Of a stretch of DNA of 64,000 nucleotides, positions 62,474-64,000 are shown piece after piece. The notes beneath the pieces are model-generated. The model saw nothing but the letters and a program-made list of their open reading frames with translations. It was not told where the DNA came from and did not search any database. Position numbers and translations under genes: made by a program. Every line of letters begins with the position of its first letter. The stretch's first letter is position 1. This DNA is from Bradyrhizobium liaoningense (GTDB lineage: Bacteria; Pseudomonadota; Alphaproteobacteria; Rhizobiales; Xanthobacteraceae). The stretch is from the NCBI RefSeq assembly GCF_018130825.1, contig NZ_JAFCJS010000004.1:1-64000 (forward strand), in the 5' to 3' direction.

Positions 62474-62947
62474 ATGATGCAGGCCATTTGCGATTCTGCG
62501 CCTGATCCGGAAACCGCCCAGCCGCGACTCTGTCCACTTCGAGCTGCGCTTGCGACGCGCCCCTGCGTCGAAAGCTACGATGATTTTTCCCGCGTCGCGC
62601 TGGCGCTGTTCCGCTTCATTGGAGCTGCCTACGCGACCGGCGCATCGGATTGCTGGGAGGCGGCCTATCGCTTCGCCGATGAAGCGCCCGGGATTGCCGA
62701 CAGCCCGCTGCTGGTCGCACGCGCGGCGGCGCTGGTCAGGGTTCTGCGCAGCGGCCGGCCCTGCGAGCTGTGCTTCATGCCGCCGTCCTGCAAGCGCCTG
62801 TCGAAGGACGAGGCGGAGCTGATGAGACTGCTGGCGGTCGCACGTAACAAGCAGCCGGGCGAGCTCGAGTCCGTGGTCTGCCAGTTCGTCGGCAACGAGA
62901 ATGAGATTGCGACAACGCGGGCGGTCAACGCGCTGGCCTGCTGCTGA
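62474..62947 (+). CDS. Conserved Cys-rich protein of unknown function (coupled partner)
   Basis: A 157-residue protein. It has a C-x2-C-x5-C group (CELCFMPPSC, about 92-101) and further cysteines at DCWEA, VVCQF and near the C-terminus. Mostly helical otherwise. It starts 12 bases after the upstream stop at ATG 62474 (GGAAG nearby); a TTG at 62459 overlapping the stop is possible. The two proteins may bind metal together. It ends three bases from the convergent TetR gene. Confidence 0.72.
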   Translation: MMQAICDSAPDPETAQPRLCPLRAALATRPCVESYDDFSRVALALFRFIGAAYATGASDCWEAAYRFADEAPGIADSPLLVARAAALVRVLRSGRPCELCFMPPSCKRLSKDEAELMRLLAVARNKQPGELESVVCQFVGNENEIATTRAVNALACC

Positions 62948-62950
62948 GAC

Positions 62951-63550
62951 CTAACTTCCCTTCTTGTCGAGCACGAGATCGATGGTGTGGCTTGCGATCT
63001 TGCGCAGCTGGACCTCATCGCCATAGGCGCGTTCGAGCACGGCGAGGCCGCGCGTCACCGTGATGATGTGCAACGCTGCGGCCGCGGGATTGCCATTGAA
63101 CTCGCCTCGTTTCGCCGCTGCCGACAGCGTGTCCTGAACCAGAGCGGTGATCCGAGAGACGAGACTCGCAAAGGCCTGGCGCGCCGCTTCGTCCAAGCCT
63201 TCGCCTTCCGCCGCGCCGAGCTCCATCAGGCCGCGCGTGGTCGGACATCCCCGCGGCGGCGAGCCGGAACGGAAATTGGTGATCGTGAGGTCGAAGAACG
63301 CGGTGAGGCGTTTGCGCAAACTGCCTGTACCGAGCGCCTTTTGCAGGGCAAGCAGGTAATCACCCGCGTAGCGCTCATAGGCCTGCAGGAACAGCGCTTC
63401 CTTGCTGCCGAAGGCGTTGTAGAGGCTGCCGCGCTGGACACCGGCGTCACGCGCGATGTCCGACAGCGAGGTGCCGCGCACGCCTTTGCGCCAGAACTGG
63501 TCGAACGCGATGCGCAGGACATCGTCATGGTCGAACTCGCGCGGCCTCAA
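62951..63550 (-). CDS. TetR family transcriptional regulator
   Basis: A 199-residue TetR protein: N-terminal HTH (about 10-50, IAFDQFWRKGVRGTSLSDIARDAGVQRGSLYNAF split by a link) and a ligand-binding C-domain. I choose the TTG at 63550, with GGAGGAG six bases upstream, because it places the HTH at the usual distance; the much longer upstream frame is not credible. It is divergent from a tautomerase gene, with two matching palindromes between, so autorepression and control of the tautomerase are likely. Confidence 0.9.
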   Translation of the reverse strand: MRPREFDHDDVLRIAFDQFWRKGVRGTSLSDIARDAGVQRGSLYNAFGSKEALFLQAYERYAGDYLLALQKALGTGSLRKRLTAFFDLTITNFRSGSPPRGCPTTRGLMELGAAEGEGLDEAARQAFASLVSRITALVQDTLSAAAKRGEFNGNPAAAALHIITVTRGLAVLERAYGDEVQLRKIASHTIDLVLDKKGS

Positions 63551-63570
63551 ACTCTGCTCCTCCAAAGTAT

Positions 63571-63585
63571 TTGACACAGCGTCAA
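63571..63585. promoter_or_regulatory. TetR operator candidate 1
   Basis: TTGACACAGCGTCAA: arms TTGAC and GTCAA with an extended GACRC...GYGTC core. It is 20 bases before the tetR start and matches the second site, whose centre lies 27 bp away. Confidence 0.65.
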
Positions 63586-63598
63586 GAACGTGGTTTCT

Positions 63599-63613
63599 CG
63601 ACACAGTGTCAAA
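63599..63613. promoter_or_regulatory. TetR operator candidate 2
   Basis: The core GACACAGTGTC (63600-63610) is a perfect 11-bp palindrome. Together with site 1 it defines a shared GACRCAGYGTC motif, a typical TetR arrangement between divergent genes. Confidence 0.7.
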
Positions 63614-63710
63614 AACAAATTGGGATTGATATCCCGTTTCGTCAATAAGCCGACGGCCGGCGCGGATGATGCGCCTGGCCGATCGGGCCCGCATGCAAAG
63701 GGACCCGCCC

Positions 63711-64000
63711 ATGCCTCTGCTTCACATCTCGATGCGCGCCGGAAAGCCGGAAGCCTATCGCCGGGCGATCCTCGACAGTCTCTATCGAGCCATGCGTGAG
63801 GCGCTGAACGTGCCTGATGGCGACGAGTTCATGACCATCAGCGAGCTTGCACCCGCGAACTTCCGCTGCGGCAATGCCTACGGCGTCAACCGCAGCGACG
63901 ACGCCGTGCTGATCCAGATCACCGTGTTCGCCTCGCGCACCCCTGAGCAGAAGAAGGCGCTGTACCGGCGGATCGCCGAGCTGCTCGGCGAGAGCCCGGG
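63711..64000 (+). CDS. Tautomerase family protein (incomplete at window end)
   Basis: The visible 96 codons begin MPLLHISMRAGKPEAYRRAI, with the Pro at position 2 that is the catalytic base once Met is removed, as in 4-oxalocrotonate tautomerase relatives of the larger ~130-residue type. The later VLIQITVFASRTPEQKKALY continues the fold. The gene runs off the window. ATG 63711 follows GGGACCCGCCC and is preceded by a gap with two TetR operators, so it is probably the TetR target. Confidence 0.85.
   Translation, partial: MPLLHISMRAGKPEAYRRAILDSLYRAMREALNVPDGDEFMTISELAPANFRCGNAYGVNRSDDAVLIQITVFASRTPEQKKALYRRIAELLGESP

Overview
The window is a GC-rich chromosomal segment of an alphaproteobacterium, almost certainly a Bradyrhizobium close to B. 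japonicum/B. diazoefficiens. The strongest clue is a 999-residue bifunctional PutA with its P5C-dehydrogenase cysteine at residue 792, the same length and numbering as B. japonicum PutA, with a divergent Lrp-type regulator. Supporting clues are a SorAB sulfite dehydrogenase, many acyl-CoA enzymes, and several families of long imperfect palindromic intergenic repeats. I see no nodulation or fixation genes, insertion sequences, tRNA, rRNA or CRISPR, so this reads as core chromosome with metabolic accessory modules.

Layout. 0.1-3.2 kb: two short-chain dehydrogenases, a MarR regulator with a perfect operator palindrome, and a hemolysin-III-like membrane protein. 3.4-7.7 kb: a coupled YcjX/YcjF-type pair and a GT-C glycosyltransferase whose last codons run into a repeat. 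7.9-9.6 kb: a membrane adenylate cyclase with histidine-bearing helices and a [2Fe-2S] ferredoxin domain. 9.9-11.8 kb: sorAB and a cold-shock gene. 12.0-15.5 kb: putR/putA. 15.9-20.8 kb: CoA-transferase, glutathione S-transferase, a 54-residue membrane protein too short for usual gene calling, a CxxCH secreted protein and a coiled-coil membrane protein. 21.2-23.4 kb: a LemA-TPM-TPM envelope operon.

23.5-26.7 kb: a crotonase and two acyl-CoA dehydrogenases in one operon. 26.9-31.4 kb: an orphan form-II molybdenum hydroxylase large subunit, a DapA-family lyase and a Tat-exported VOC protein. 31.6-32.8 kb: a DegP-like protein that has lost its catalytic His and Ser, coupled to a mini-LuxR regulator. 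32.9-35.9 kb: a cytosine-deaminase-like amidohydrolase and a two-component system. 36.0-42.7 kb: a glycine-rich exported protein, Tex, a cyanuric acid hydrolase/barbiturase-family enzyme, an amidase and a small conserved protein.

42.9-49.6 kb: a tandem hot-dog thioesterase, a small internally duplicated membrane protein, a PoxB-type TPP enzyme, dgoK-dgoA for 2-keto-3-deoxygalactonate, and a luciferase-like monooxygenase with a flavin reductase. 49.6-52.1 kb: a Tat-exported FAD oxidase resembling cytokinin dehydrogenases, with a LysR regulator. 52.2-59.2 kb: an acyl-CoA ligase and single-chain acyl-CoA carboxylase operon with an AcoR-type sigma-54 activator; its leader carries three palindromes. 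59.3-64.0 kb: a racemase-like protein lacking both expected cysteines, a Cache chemoreceptor, two Cys-rich unknowns, a TetR regulator with two matching operators, and a tautomerase cut by the window edge.

The most unusual items are the redox-domain adenylate cyclase, the pseudo-protease/mini-LuxR pair, the cytokinin-dehydrogenase-like enzyme and the palindrome-dense leader of the carboxylase operon. Starts were chosen by ribosome-binding sites and family length where several were possible.
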